DNA of 64,000 nucleotides from Salinimicrobium sp963709775. Its GTDB lineage: Bacteria; Bacteroidota; Bacteroidia; Flavobacteriales; Flavobacteriaceae. Shown in pieces: positions 25,508 to 33,571 of this stretch. The stretch is taken from positions 15,746 through 79,745 of the forward strand of contig CAVPXS010000002.1 of assembly GCA_963709775.1 (NCBI GenBank). The letters are read 5' to 3'. The notes beneath the pieces were generated by a model that was not told the origin of the DNA, made no database searches, and was given only the letters and a program-made list of their open reading frames with translations. Numbering within the stretch: position 1 is the first letter of the stretch; every line of letters begins with the position of its first letter. Both the position numbers and the translations under genes were made by a program.

Positions 25508-25857
25508 CGGGAAGCACAGGTCACATGTGATTTTCCGGAGATGGTAAGTTCATAGATCATTCCTTCTCTCCATTTGGTACCGTCAAGTTGTTGGCCCATA
25601 AGCTTTTTTTGAAGTAGATCGCTCACTTCCAACTCCTGTGCAGTTACTCCTACATATTGTATGCTGTTATCTTCAGCAACAGAAAAGAATACAGTAACAG
25701 AACTTCCTTCTTCAAGACTGTGATTGGTATCCCGAAGTAATAGCTCAATTTCGGCAGAGAGACCGTTTAGGTCATATATTTTCTCAGATTTTTCGGCGTA
25801 GATAACTGTGCTTATAGTGATCGCTAAAGTCAACAGTAATAATTTAAAACGTTTCAT
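25504..25857 (-). CDS. Small exported protein of unknown function
   Basis: 117 residues with a signal peptide (MKRFKLLLLTLAITISTVIYA). The mature part (IELLLRDTNHSLEEGSSVTVFFSVAEDNSIQYVGVTAQELEVSDLLQKKL) resembles the single C-terminal domain of TonB-like or energy-transducer proteins in small Bacteroidota secreted proteins. I cannot name a family with certainty. The end carries one cysteine (VTCASR). It converges on the YeeE pair. Confidence 0.7.
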   Translation of the reverse strand: MKRFKLLLLTLAITISTVIYAEKSEKIYDLNGLSAEIELLLRDTNHSLEEGSSVTVFFSVAEDNSIQYVGVTAQELEVSDLLQKKLMGQQLDGTKWREGMIYELTISGKSHVTCASR

Positions 25858-26015
25858 AATGCAGATCTTTAAAAATTAATAATCAGTTTCTTCGGGGGAG
25901 AGGAGCTTATATCTTAAAGACTGCCTGAAAATGAATTCGTTACAGTAAATATGGAAAATTATTGTAAATCTTTTCCTGTTAAAAAAAGCCTCTTCAGAAA
26001 TGGCATTTTTGAGAG

Positions 26016-26660
26016 TTATTTTTCCTCGGAAAGATGAAAGGAGGGAAGAGAGATGTGGAATTTTACGGCCATAAGTCTTATGAGGATCACAGTAAGGGAG
26101 GTGATCAAATAGATGACATCCTGGGCCATTCCCAGTTCGAAGAATATTAAAAAGGCCAAACCTCCAACGATGCATGCGGTTGCATAGATCTCTTTTCTAA
26201 AGATTACCGGGATCTCATTACAAAGAATATCCCTTATAACCCCACCAAAAGTACCCGTCATGGCGCCAAGGGTGATGGAAATAATTGGGTTAAGGTCATT
26301 CTGAATACCAATTTCTACGCCGGTGATGGTAAAGATCCCAAGTCCAATGGTATCAAATAAGAAAAGGGATTTCTTCAGATGGTCGAGGTATTTCCTGAAG
26401 ATAATGGCCAGTATAGTGACAAATCCAATTAAATAGATGTAGATGATGTTTTCCATCCAGGTGACAGGGGTATTGCCAATAAGAATGTCCCTTACAGTTC
26501 CGCCGCCAATGGCTGTGACAAAGGCAATAATAAAGATCCCGAAAAGATCAAGCCGCCTGTTCATCGCCGAAAGTGCCCCCGAAATTGCAAAGGCAATGGT
26601 TCCTAACAGATCCAGAACATTAAATAAGGATAATTCGATCATGGCCCAAAGGTAATGCAA
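26016..26660 (-). CDS. TRIC/UPF0126-type trimeric cation channel membrane protein
   Basis: 214 residues with about seven membrane segments and the duplicated motif of the family: AIGGGTVRDILIGNTPV in the first half and GTFGGVIRDILCNEIPVIFRKEIYA in the second. Prokaryotic TRIC-type proteins conduct monovalent cations, whereas YicG-like members are annotated as glycine or unknown transporters. The substrate is not fixed by sequence. It has its own strand, with trxB starting divergently 124 bp away. Confidence 0.85.
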   Translation of the reverse strand: MHYLWAMIELSLFNVLDLLGTIAFAISGALSAMNRRLDLFGIFIIAFVTAIGGGTVRDILIGNTPVTWMENIIYIYLIGFVTILAIIFRKYLDHLKKSLFLFDTIGLGIFTITGVEIGIQNDLNPIISITLGAMTGTFGGVIRDILCNEIPVIFRKEIYATACIVGGLAFLIFFELGMAQDVIYLITSLTVILIRLMAVKFHISLPSFHLSEEK

Positions 26661-26783
26661 TAGCAGGAGCCTGGAAAACCCGCTACTAATGATAGAAGTT
26701 ATTCCGGTATATCAAATCTGTATGCATTAAACCTGAAGATTTCTTTTAAAGTTACTATTTTTACAGTAAGAAATTTTACTATC

Positions 26784-27755
26784 ATGAGCGAAACGAGAGA
26801 AAGAATAAAATGTTTAATTATTGGCTCTGGTCCTGCAGGTTATACTGCAGCTATTTATGCCGCCAGGGCAGATCTTCACCCGGTAATGTACACCGGAATG
26901 GAGCCGGGCGGGCAGTTAACCACTACAACCGAAGTTGATAATTTTCCCGGTTATCCCGAAGGTATTGACGGACCTGCCTTAATGATCGATCTTCAAAAAC
27001 AAGCTGAAAGGTTTGGAACGCAGGTGCGCATGGGAATGGTGACAGAGGTGCAATTGAGCAAAGAAAAAGGAGGAATTCACCAGGTTTGTGTAGACAACTC
27101 TACCATGGTTGAAGCCGAAACCATCATTATTTCTACTGGAGCAACAGCAAAATATTTGGGACTTCCAAGTGAGCAGAGATTGAGAGGCGGCGGAGTTTCG
27201 GCTTGTGCCGTTTGTGATGGGTTCTTCTACAAAGGCCAGGATGTGGCTATAGTAGGAGGAGGGGACACTGCAGCCGAGGAAGCTACTTATCTTGCTAATA
27301 TTTGTAATAAAGTTACCATGTTGGTGAGAAAAGATGAATTAAGGGCTTCAAAGGCTATGCAGCACAGGGTCTTTAATACCAAAAACCTGGAAGTAAGATT
27401 TAATTCTGAAGTTGATGAAGTTCTTGGGGAGCAGGTTGTAGAAGGTCTTAGGATCCTCAATAATCAAACAGGTGAAAAGGAGGAGATCAATATCACCGGA
27501 CTTTTTATAGCCATTGGCCACAAGCCAAATACCGAGATCTTTAAAGGTCAGTTGGATATGGATAACACAGGCTACCTTATTACCCAGGGAAAAAGTACAA
27601 AGACCAATTTGCCTGGAGTTTTTGCATCGGGAGATGTACAGGATAAGGAATATCGCCAGGCGATCACTGCTGCGGGTACAGGATGTATGGCCGCTCTTGA
27701 TGCCGAGAGATATCTGGCAACTGTGGAAAGTAATGAAGAGGTTACTGCAAAATAA
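26784..27755 (+). CDS. trxB: Thioredoxin reductase
   Basis: 323 residues with FAD motif LIIGSGPAGYTAAIYAARA, the NADPH motif AIVGGGDTAAEEA, the active disulfide CAVCDG (Cys141, Cys144) and the closing FASGDVQDKEYRQAITAAGTGCMAALDAERYL. It reduces thioredoxin with NADPH. In this window it could supply electrons to DsbD and the TlpA-type proteins. It ends in a 10-bp terminator hairpin and appears to be transcribed alone. Confidence 0.95.
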   Translation: MSETRERIKCLIIGSGPAGYTAAIYAARADLHPVMYTGMEPGGQLTTTTEVDNFPGYPEGIDGPALMIDLQKQAERFGTQVRMGMVTEVQLSKEKGGIHQVCVDNSTMVEAETIIISTGATAKYLGLPSEQRLRGGGVSACAVCDGFFYKGQDVAIVGGGDTAAEEATYLANICNKVTMLVRKDELRASKAMQHRVFNTKNLEVRFNSEVDEVLGEQVVEGLRILNNQTGEKEEINITGLFIAIGHKPNTEIFKGQLDMDNTGYLITQGKSTKTNLPGVFASGDVQDKEYRQAITAAGTGCMAALDAERYLATVESNEEVTAK

Positions 27756-27776
27756 TGTAGCAGTTTTATAAAAAAA

Positions 27777-27807
27777 AGAGGCTGTCTTTTGACAGCCTCT
27801 TTTTTTT
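27777..27807 (+). terminator. Rho-independent terminator of trxB
   Basis: Perfect 10-bp stem AGAGGCTGTC/GACAGCCTCT with a TTTT loop, followed by eight T. The A-run on the other side lets it also stop the minus-strand operon ending at 27811. Confidence 0.95.
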
Positions 27808-27810
27808 AGC

Positions 27811-27945
27811 TTAACATTCTTCAGAAAAAATTTTGCAAACCTTCTCGGTTTTTGCTTTTTCCGCTACTTCGGGTTTAACTTCTTCCCCTTTTGAAAATAC
27901 CAGGGTAAAGAAAGTGGCTACTACAATTTCGATGAGTACGCTCAT
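27811..27945 (-). CDS. 44-residue small protein coupled to the PspC gene
   Basis: An ATG at 27945 overlaps the TGA stop of the PspC-domain gene in the arrangement ATGA. The frame is open for 44 codons and ends just before the trxB terminator. The protein begins with a hydrophobic stretch (SVLIEIVVATFFTLVFSKG), then a lysine- and glutamate-rich segment and a tail with two cysteines (KVCKIFSEEC). It could be a small membrane or secreted protein. No family is recognised; coupling and position are the support. Confidence 0.55.
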   Translation of the reverse strand: MSVLIEIVVATFFTLVFSKGEEVKPEVAEKAKTEKVCKIFSEEC

Positions 27946-29633
27946 TGTCCTGTTATTGTATCGGTTTCTGTTGTGGGTAATTCTTCGTCCGGAAAATCAT
28001 CATTTATAGATTCCCCTTCGCTCTCTTCTGTATCCCAATCACTCTCAGAATCTCCCCAGGGATCTTCTTCCTCGGCGGGACAGTCAAGACATTCCGTTCC
28101 TTCACGGGTGATCTTTAGGTGCCTCTCTTCATATCCATTGTGCAGGATGTCGCCATAGTAATCTGTATTCCTGTGGAAGGAATAGGTGTTATCTGCAGCA
28201 TAAAGAACAGTACCTACCGGTAAAAATAAAGTCACCTGCACCTTTTGCTCCCTGTATTTGTTGGAAGGATCTGTAGTGAGTAAACCGCTTAAGTCAAGTC
28301 GGCCGCTTGAGTAGCTCGTGTTGTAGCTTATCTCTTCGGCTCTTTGACGGGCTTCCTCGTAATTCTTGCCTTCAGCTTCTTTTATGACCTCCAGTCTTGC
28401 CAACGAATCCAAAGTGGATTTTACGATCAACTGCACATTTTGCGACCAGATCACTTTCCTGTTATTGTCGTCATAGGATATGTTGAAATCTTCTGACTGA
28501 TATGGAGTGGAATTGAACTGTGGATCCCCCACCATATTCACATATAAGGTGTCATTGGCGGTTACAGGAAGATTTTCGGTAATCCTCACTTCCCCGTCAA
28601 AAGCTCTCTCGGTAGCCTGCTGAATTCCGAAGAATATTAGACCGAGTACAGAGATTATCCAAAGTCCCAGCAGTACCAGTTTTGCACTTCTTCCAATAGA
28701 TCTTAGGTTCTTGACCAGGATCTTTAGTCCCAGGATAAAGAGGAAGAAGAATGGAATTCCCACGGCAAAGAAAGCAAGAAGGGAAATGATCCAGATACTG
28801 TCGGCTCCCGGTCCAGCGATCTCCACAAAGTCTGTCCAGGGAGCTTCTATGATTCCAAAAGTTCCTATAGAAAAGAGACCAATGAACAATCCTATCAAGG
28901 TGGCTCCCGCGATCAATAAGAGGAAGATCCCAATGAGTTTTACAAAAAGGTTAAGGAAGAATTTTACGACATCACCTACTGCAGTCGCAGCCGAATTTGC
29001 ACCGGACCGCGCCTTATAACCGTATTTCTCGTAGTTGATGTCCTTCATCTTTCCCGACACCCCGTCGAACCCCTCTCTTATTTTGCGCTCAATGTTACTA
29101 ATGGTAACCGGCTCTCCACGCATTGCGAGTTTATCGGCAGTGGTTTTAGCTTCGGGCACAAAGATCCAAAGAGCTATGTATATTAAGATAAAAGCTCCGG
29201 TGGAGAAAATGGTTAAAAGGACCCACAGGATTCTTAGCCATAAAGCATCTATTCCTGTATAATGAGCAAGCCCCGAGGATACTCCTCCTATATAGCTGTT
29301 CTCGGTATCCCGAAATAGCTTTTTTCCTCTTTTTTTACGGTATACAGGTTCATCCTCAAAGATCTCTTCATCCAGCACATAATCTTCGGGTTGCCCCATG
29401 ACAGAGATCACTTCATCTACTTCTTTAATTCCAATTACCTGTCTTTCATTTTTGATCTTTTCAGCAAAAAGTTCGGCTATACGTGCTTCAATATCATGAA
29501 TGATCTCTTCCTGGCCCGAAGTGTTGGTGAGAGATCTTCTTATCGCCTCTAGGTAATGTTGAAGCCTGGCATAAGCATCCTCATCAATATGATAGAAAAT
29601 GCCGGCAAGATTTATATTGACTGTCTTATTCAT
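27942..29633 (-). CDS. PspC-domain membrane protein
   Basis: 563 residues. The first 75 residues are a flavobacterial N-terminal domain (HIDEDAYARLQHYLEAIRRSL). A PspC domain follows (about 105-165: GKKLFRDTENSYIGGVSSGLAHYTGIDALWLRILWVLLT), then three to four more membrane segments, and a periplasmic acidic C-terminal domain rich in D/E at its end. PspC-type proteins sense envelope stress. The gene overlaps the upstream PadR regulator by 8 bases and the downstream 44-residue frame by 3, so the three form one operon. Confidence 0.88.
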   Translation of the reverse strand: MNKTVNINLAGIFYHIDEDAYARLQHYLEAIRRSLTNTSGQEEIIHDIEARIAELFAEKIKNERQVIGIKEVDEVISVMGQPEDYVLDEEIFEDEPVYRKKRGKKLFRDTENSYIGGVSSGLAHYTGIDALWLRILWVLLTIFSTGAFILIYIALWIFVPEAKTTADKLAMRGEPVTISNIERKIREGFDGVSGKMKDINYEKYGYKARSGANSAATAVGDVVKFFLNLFVKLIGIFLLLIAGATLIGLFIGLFSIGTFGIIEAPWTDFVEIAGPGADSIWIISLLAFFAVGIPFFFLFILGLKILVKNLRSIGRSAKLVLLGLWIISVLGLIFFGIQQATERAFDGEVRITENLPVTANDTLYVNMVGDPQFNSTPYQSEDFNISYDDNNRKVIWSQNVQLIVKSTLDSLARLEVIKEAEGKNYEEARQRAEEISYNTSYSSGRLDLSGLLTTDPSNKYREQKVQVTLFLPVGTVLYAADNTYSFHRNTDYYGDILHNGYEERHLKITREGTECLDCPAEEEDPWGDSESDWDTEESEGESINDDFPDEELPTTETDTITGQ

Positions 29634-29970
29634 GATTTTTAGGTTTTTGGGTGGTTACAATTGTTACTGCCGTTTGCAGTTCATCCCAGGTATGGGTGAG
29701 CTCTTTTAGAAATATTTTTCCTGTTTCTGTGAGCCCATAATACTTCCTTGGTGGTCCACTGGTAGATTCTTCCCAGCGGTAGTTTAGTAACCCGGCATTT
29801 TTGAGGCGGGTAAGCAAAGGATAAATTGTTCCTTCCACCACCAGGAGTTTTGCGCTTTTAAGGGTGTCCAGGATTTCGGCTACGTATGCATCATTGTCTC
29901 TTAATACAGACAATATGCAGTATTCTAAAACACCTTTGCGCATTTGTGCCTTTGTGTTTTCAATCTTCAT
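29626..29970 (-). CDS. PadR-family transcriptional regulator
   Basis: 114 residues with the PadR winged helix: MRKGVLEYCILSVLRDNDAYVAEILDTLK, then VVEGTIYPLLTRLKNAGLLNYRWEESTSGPPRKYYGLTETG. In the family this part binds DNA and the C-terminal helix dimerises; the latter is short here, as in the PadR-s2 subgroup. It is the first gene of the operon with the PspC protein and probably represses that operon, responding to envelope signals. That role is inferred from position. Confidence 0.92.
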   Translation of the reverse strand: MKIENTKAQMRKGVLEYCILSVLRDNDAYVAEILDTLKSAKLLVVEGTIYPLLTRLKNAGLLNYRWEESTSGPPRKYYGLTETGKIFLKELTHTWDELQTAVTIVTTQKPKNHE

Positions 29971-30047
29971 AGTGTTTTGTTTTGAATGTTGATGAACTGT
30001 TCATTTTTTGATCGATTGATGATTAATGATTGACTGATGATGCGTTA

Positions 30048-30566
30048 TTATAGATCCTGTTGAGGTTCTGTTTTTTCTGTAGCTGCGGAAGAATTGTCAA
30101 TATTCTTTGCATTTAGAAAGTTAATGGTCAAAGGGTATTTATATAAGTGACCTTCCCCGGCGCGTATAGTTGCTGAAATTACCCCGTAAATATTAAGAAC
30201 AAGTAAACCCAGAATAAGAAGCGCCATGATCACAACATAAATAATAATGGGACTGGCTTCCATGGGATTTCCTATCCACTGGTGATGCTCGTTAATGTAT
30301 AATGGACCATCGAAGTTTATATTAATTCCAATTATGACTGCTCCTGCAATTCCTGCCATTACCAGGAAAATTACATAAAGAAAAAGGCTGATTTGGAAAT
30401 TGAGAGCCTGTTTCCCGTGTTCATTCACAAAAGGATCGTTCTTTTTTGCAGTCCAGAAGATCAAAGGAAATATAAAGTTTCCAAAGGGAAAGAAAAACTG
30501 GCTGAAGGTAGACAGATGGATGAGTGCTGCTACGGTTTTGTCTGGATTTGTTGATTGATTGTTCAT
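30048..30566 (-). CDS. DUF4870-family membrane protein
   Basis: 172 residues from the ATG at 30566 (MNNQSTNPDKTVAALIHLS). A longer frame from 30617 adds 17 unlikely residues. Signature: LIHLSTFSQFFFPFGNFIFPLIFWTAKKNDPFVNEHGKQALNFQIS, then two membrane segments, a short outer loop (YINEHHQWIGNPME) and a final membrane segment with RAGEGHLYKYPLTINFLN. The DUF4870 (Tic20-like fold) function is unknown in bacteria. It lies beside the PadR/PspC operon on the same strand. Confidence 0.85.
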   Translation of the reverse strand: MNNQSTNPDKTVAALIHLSTFSQFFFPFGNFIFPLIFWTAKKNDPFVNEHGKQALNFQISLFLYVIFLVMAGIAGAVIIGININFDGPLYINEHHQWIGNPMEASPIIIYVVIMALLILGLLVLNIYGVISATIRAGEGHLYKYPLTINFLNAKNIDNSSAATEKTEPQQDL

Positions 30567-30703
30567 TATGATTGATTTTCTTATACAAATATATATCTTA
30601 AAGATGGTATTATGCAAAACAAAGTACTATATTTTTTTGTTTAGGTTCAAAATTTAACATTTTAGCATGTTGAATAATTTGAATACTTTTAGAGAAATCT
30701 ACA

Positions 30704-31162
30704 ATGACTATGGAAGTTTCTTCCCAAAAATTAAATTCTTTTTTAATGTTTAAACTTCCCAGTGCCTGGCTCTGTGGAGTAAGAGTAAAGGAAATTGATG
30801 AAAATCACTGTCTTACAACAGTAAGGCACCGCTGGATCAACCAAAATCCATTCAATTCTTTGTATTTTGCAGTACAGGCTATGGCTGCAGAGTTGAGTAC
30901 AGGTGCTCTTGTAATGACAGCCATACAGGCTAAGGGCGAGCGTATTTCAATGCTGGTTGCACAGAATAACGCTAAATTCAGCAAGAAAGCAAAAGGGAAA
31001 ATTTCCTTTATATGTAATGATGCTCATCTTGTCACTGAAGCTATTGAAGAGACTATAAAGACCGGCGAGGGACAGACCTTTTGGATGCGTTCCCGGGGAT
31101 TAAATGAGGAAGGACAGGAGGTATCTGTCTTTGAATTCGAGTGGACGATTAAAGTTAAATAG
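30704..31162 (+). CDS. DUF4442-type hotdog-fold thioesterase-like protein
   Basis: 152 residues with LPSAWLCGVRVKEIDENHCLTTVRHRWINQNPFNSLYFAVQAMAAELSTG. This is the hotdog pattern of DUF4442 proteins, related to PaaI thioesterases. The usual catalytic Asp/Glu is not apparent in the expected motif (NPFNSLYFAVQAMAAE may supply the Glu). Possible acyl-CoA binding or hydrolysis is inference. Its stop codon TAG is joined to a 7-bp repeat block. Confidence 0.82.
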   Translation: MTMEVSSQKLNSFLMFKLPSAWLCGVRVKEIDENHCLTTVRHRWINQNPFNSLYFAVQAMAAELSTGALVMTAIQAKGERISMLVAQNNAKFSKKAKGKISFICNDAHLVTEAIEETIKTGEGQTFWMRSRGLNEEGQEVSVFEFEWTIKVK

Positions 31163-31197
31163 TATAGAGTATAGAGTATTGAGTATTGAGTTTGGAA
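31160..31197. repeat. 7-bp repeat block at a stop codon (TATAGAG/TATTGAG)
   Basis: Units AGTATAG, AGTATAG, AGTATTG, AGTATTG, AGTTTGG follow the stop codon TAG with a period of seven. Another block is at 31300. Confidence 0.7.
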
Positions 31198-31299
31198 TAC
31201 GGCGTTGTTCAAGTTTTTAATATATTTCAAAGACCCAGAATTTGTAAGGTGTTAAAAATGAGCAATTTCTATAGTCCTATATTAGGACTCAAACCTTAT

Positions 31300-31344
31300 A
31301 CTAAATCTTTAATTTTTAAACCTTAAACCTTAAACCTTATAAAG
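31300..31344. repeat. 7-bp repeat block before the AIM24-type start codon (AAACCTT type)
   Basis: AAACCTT recurs three times in tandem near 31318-31338, preceded by looser copies, and ends a few bases before the ATG at 31345. The unit is the complement of AAGGTTT seen behind stop codons elsewhere. Confidence 0.72.
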
Positions 31345-32145
31345 ATGAATGCACACGAAATAGACTACGAGATCTTTGGAGAGGAGATGCAGTACGTGGA
31401 GCTGGAGCTGGATCCACAGGAAGCTGTAATTGCCGAAGCCGGCAATTTTATGATGATGAACGACGGGATCAAGATGGACACCATCTTTGGGGATGGTTCC
31501 AAACAAAATGAAGGGTTCTTAGGGAAAGTACTGGGAGCCGGAAAAAGGTTGCTTACCGGGGAAAGTCTTTTTATGACCATCTTCACCAATCAGGTTCCGG
31601 GAAAAAAGAAGATAAGTTTTGCCTCTCCTTATCCGGGAAAAGTGATCCCCATTGATCTTACCGAGTATGGCGGGAAGTTCATTTGTCAAAAAGATGCTTT
31701 TTTATGCGCTGCTAAAGGAGTTGCCATTGGCGTGGAGTTTAGTCGTAAACTCGGTCGCGGTTTCTTTGGGGGAGAAGGATTTATTATGCAGAAGCTGGAA
31801 GGTGACGGGATGGCTTTTGTGCATTCGGGCGGTACTACAGCAAAAAAGGTTTTGCAACCCGGAGAAAAGCTAAAGGTGGATACCGGTTGTATCATTGGTT
31901 TTACCAAAGATGTGAACTACGACATTGAGTTTATAGGAGGTATTAAAAACAGCCTTTTTGGAGGGGAAGGTTTATTCTATGCTACCCTAACAGGACCGGG
32001 CACTGTTTTCGTTCAGTCTTTGCCATTTAGCAGACTGGCAGGCCGAATTTTAGCTGCAGCACCACAGGGCGGCGGTAGAGATAAAGGAGAAGGAAGTATC
32101 CTTGGAGGCCTTGGAAATATGGTAAGTGGAGATAACCGTTTTTAA
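31345..32145 (+). CDS. TIGR00266/AIM24-family protein
   Basis: 266 residues made of repeating beta-strand segments: QYVELELDPQEAVIAEAGNFMMMNDGI, then GEKLKVDTGCIIGFTKDVNYDIEFIGGIKNSLFGGEGLFYATLTGPGTVFVQSLPFSRL. This is the typical AIM24/TIGR00266 pattern. The family is widespread with no proven enzymatic role. In mitochondria the related AIM24 influences membrane architecture. No signal peptide is present, and it appears to be transcribed alone. Confidence 0.88.
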   Translation: MNAHEIDYEIFGEEMQYVELELDPQEAVIAEAGNFMMMNDGIKMDTIFGDGSKQNEGFLGKVLGAGKRLLTGESLFMTIFTNQVPGKKKISFASPYPGKVIPIDLTEYGGKFICQKDAFLCAAKGVAIGVEFSRKLGRGFFGGEGFIMQKLEGDGMAFVHSGGTTAKKVLQPGEKLKVDTGCIIGFTKDVNYDIEFIGGIKNSLFGGEGLFYATLTGPGTVFVQSLPFSRLAGRILAAAPQGGGRDKGEGSILGGLGNMVSGDNRF

Positions 32146-32273
32146 GTGTTAAATTAGCTTCTTCTTGTTCCTTTTTTGGAAAAAAAGCTTATTTTTATAA
32201 CCGTTAACGATAACGATTTCGCTTATAGATAACCATTACTTTTTCTAACCAAGGTTAACTAATTTTTACCATT

Positions 32274-32471
32274 ATGGCAAGAGCGATGTTTGAGTACACC
32301 AAAACAGTGCTAAGTAAAGTAAGTTTTGATGTTACTCTGTTCTGCAAAGAGGTTAAAAAGGCACTTCAGCGATTATTACCTTATGAAATTGAGGAGTTGA
32401 AGTTGTACATTTTTACCCTGATTCGGCAAAATCCCGAATTAAATAAATGTCTAATTTATCTAAATCCTTAA
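32274..32471 (+). CDS. Small conserved flavobacterial protein (65 residues)
   Basis: A basic, helical protein (ARAMFEYTKTVLSKVSFDVTLFCKEVKKALQRLLPYEIEELK). I recognise this type as a recurring small protein in Flavobacteriia, but its function is unknown. It has two cysteines and no membrane segment. The gene has its own terminator and a long AT-rich upstream region, so it is probably a separate transcription unit. Confidence 0.75.
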   Translation: MARAMFEYTKTVLSKVSFDVTLFCKEVKKALQRLLPYEIEELKLYIFTLIRQNPELNKCLIYLNP

Positions 32472-32480
32472 AATAAAAAA

Positions 32481-32507
32481 GCGGCTAATTAAAAGCCGCT
32501 TTTTTTT
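32481..32507 (+). terminator. Terminator behind the 65-residue gene
   Basis: Stem GCGGCT/AGCCGC flanked by A-run and T-run (extended pairing AAAAAAGCGGCT with AGCCGCTTTTTT). It can also act for the minus-strand oxyR gene ending at 32522. Confidence 0.9.
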
Positions 32508-32521
32508 ATTCTTTACTTCTG

Positions 32522-33463
32522 CTATTTTTTATGAATTGGGCTAATGATCTTCACGTTCTGGAAGGCAATTGCTCCTTTGACTACACCTGCGATCGTGCTG
32601 CGCAGAGCTTCCACGATCTGCATTTTTAATTCACTTTTATTGTAAATGAGACTTACTTCCCTTGCCGGGTTAGGTTCCGAGAACATCTTTATATTCTTTT
32701 GTTCATTTTCCTTAAGATCTAAGGTGTGCAGGTAGGGGAGAAGGGTCATTCCCAGTCCCTCATTGGCAAGCTTTATCATGGTTTCAAAGCTACCGCTCTC
32801 CAGCTGGAAATGTTGATCATTTGATTTACGTGTAGCTTTGCATAAATTAAGTATTCCGTCTTTAAAACAATGTCCGTCTTCCAGTAACAGGATGTCGTCC
32901 AGGTCAAGATCTTCGGCCTCAAGTTTACTTTTAGAATGTAATCTGTGCCCCGGCGGAGTGTAACCAACAAAGGGTTCATAATATAGAACCTGTTCTTTAA
33001 TATTTGGTAGGTCCAAAGGAGTGGCAGCAATGGCTGCATCCAGATGACCGTCTTCAAGTTTCTCAATTATTGCTTCGGTGTGAAGTTCCTCTATCTTTAA
33101 CTTCACCTTTGGGTATTTCTTTATAAAACTATGCAGGAACATAGGTAAGAGCGTGGGCATAACCGTTGGAATTACTCCCAGCCTGAAAAGTCCGCCTACG
33201 AATCCTTTTTGTTGATCCACAATATCTTTAATCCTGTCACTCTCGTTCACAATGTTACGGGCCTGTTGAACGATCTTACGACCGGTTTCGGTAAGCTCAA
33301 TAGGTTTTTTACTGCGGTCGAAGATAAGTACATCCAGTTCATCCTCCAGTTTCTGAATCTGCATACTAAGAGTGGGCTGGGTTACGAATACTTTTTGTGC
33401 AGCTTTTGTAAAGTTTTGATGTTCGGCCACCGCTAAAACATAGTGTAACTGTGTAATGGTCAT
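32522..33463 (-). CDS. oxyR: OxyR-type LysR regulator of peroxide stress
   Basis: 313 residues from the ATG at 33463 (MTITQLHYVLAVAEHQNFTKAAQKVFVTQPTLSMQI). The longer frame from 33535 would run over the promoter. An N-terminal winged helix is followed by a LysR substrate domain. The redox pair GHCFKDGILNLC places cysteines at exactly residues 199 and 208, the positions of the disulfide switch in E. coli OxyR. It should activate catalase/peroxidase-type genes after peroxide oxidation; none is in this window. The promoter carries a 26-bp perfect palindrome, probably for autoregulation. Confidence 0.93.
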   Translation of the reverse strand: MTITQLHYVLAVAEHQNFTKAAQKVFVTQPTLSMQIQKLEDELDVLIFDRSKKPIELTETGRKIVQQARNIVNESDRIKDIVDQQKGFVGGLFRLGVIPTVMPTLLPMFLHSFIKKYPKVKLKIEELHTEAIIEKLEDGHLDAAIAATPLDLPNIKEQVLYYEPFVGYTPPGHRLHSKSKLEAEDLDLDDILLLEDGHCFKDGILNLCKATRKSNDQHFQLESGSFETMIKLANEGLGMTLLPYLHTLDLKENEQKNIKMFSEPNPAREVSLIYNKSELKMQIVEALRSTIAGVVKGAIAFQNVKIISPIHKK

Positions 33464-33486
33464 AGATTCCGGAATTTGTTTAGATG

Positions 33487-33520
33487 CAAAAGTATTTATA
33501 ATTTCTATAGAAATTATAAA
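33487..33520 (-). promoter_or_regulatory. oxyR promoter with 26-bp perfect palindrome
   Basis: TACTTTTG (minus strand, 33494-33487) is a perfect -7 box. It is touched on its upstream side by a perfect 26-bp palindrome (33495-33520) centred on CTATAG. The palindrome fills the spacer between -7 and -33, so a bound protein would block RNA polymerase. OxyR itself is the obvious candidate. The start of transcription would be about 17 bases before the ATG at 33463. Confidence 0.75.
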
Positions 33521-33521
33521 A

Positions 33522-33551
33522 AAAGGTCCATTCATCTATAGGTGGACCTTT
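33522..33551 (-). terminator. Terminator of the DUF2141 gene
   Basis: Stem AAAGGTCCA/TGGACCTTT with a 12-base loop, followed by T-rich sequence on the minus strand. It directly adjoins the oxyR palindrome. Confidence 0.85.
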
Positions 33552-33571
33552 AAAAAAAATATTTGATCGTT

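Noticed and set aside
25930..25955. TGTAACGAATTC near 25945 as another operator
   Set aside because: Only one half-site fits and there is no promoter at the required spacing.
3431..31344. Heptad blocks as CRISPR repeats
   Set aside because: The period is only seven bases with no spacers, and no cas genes are present.
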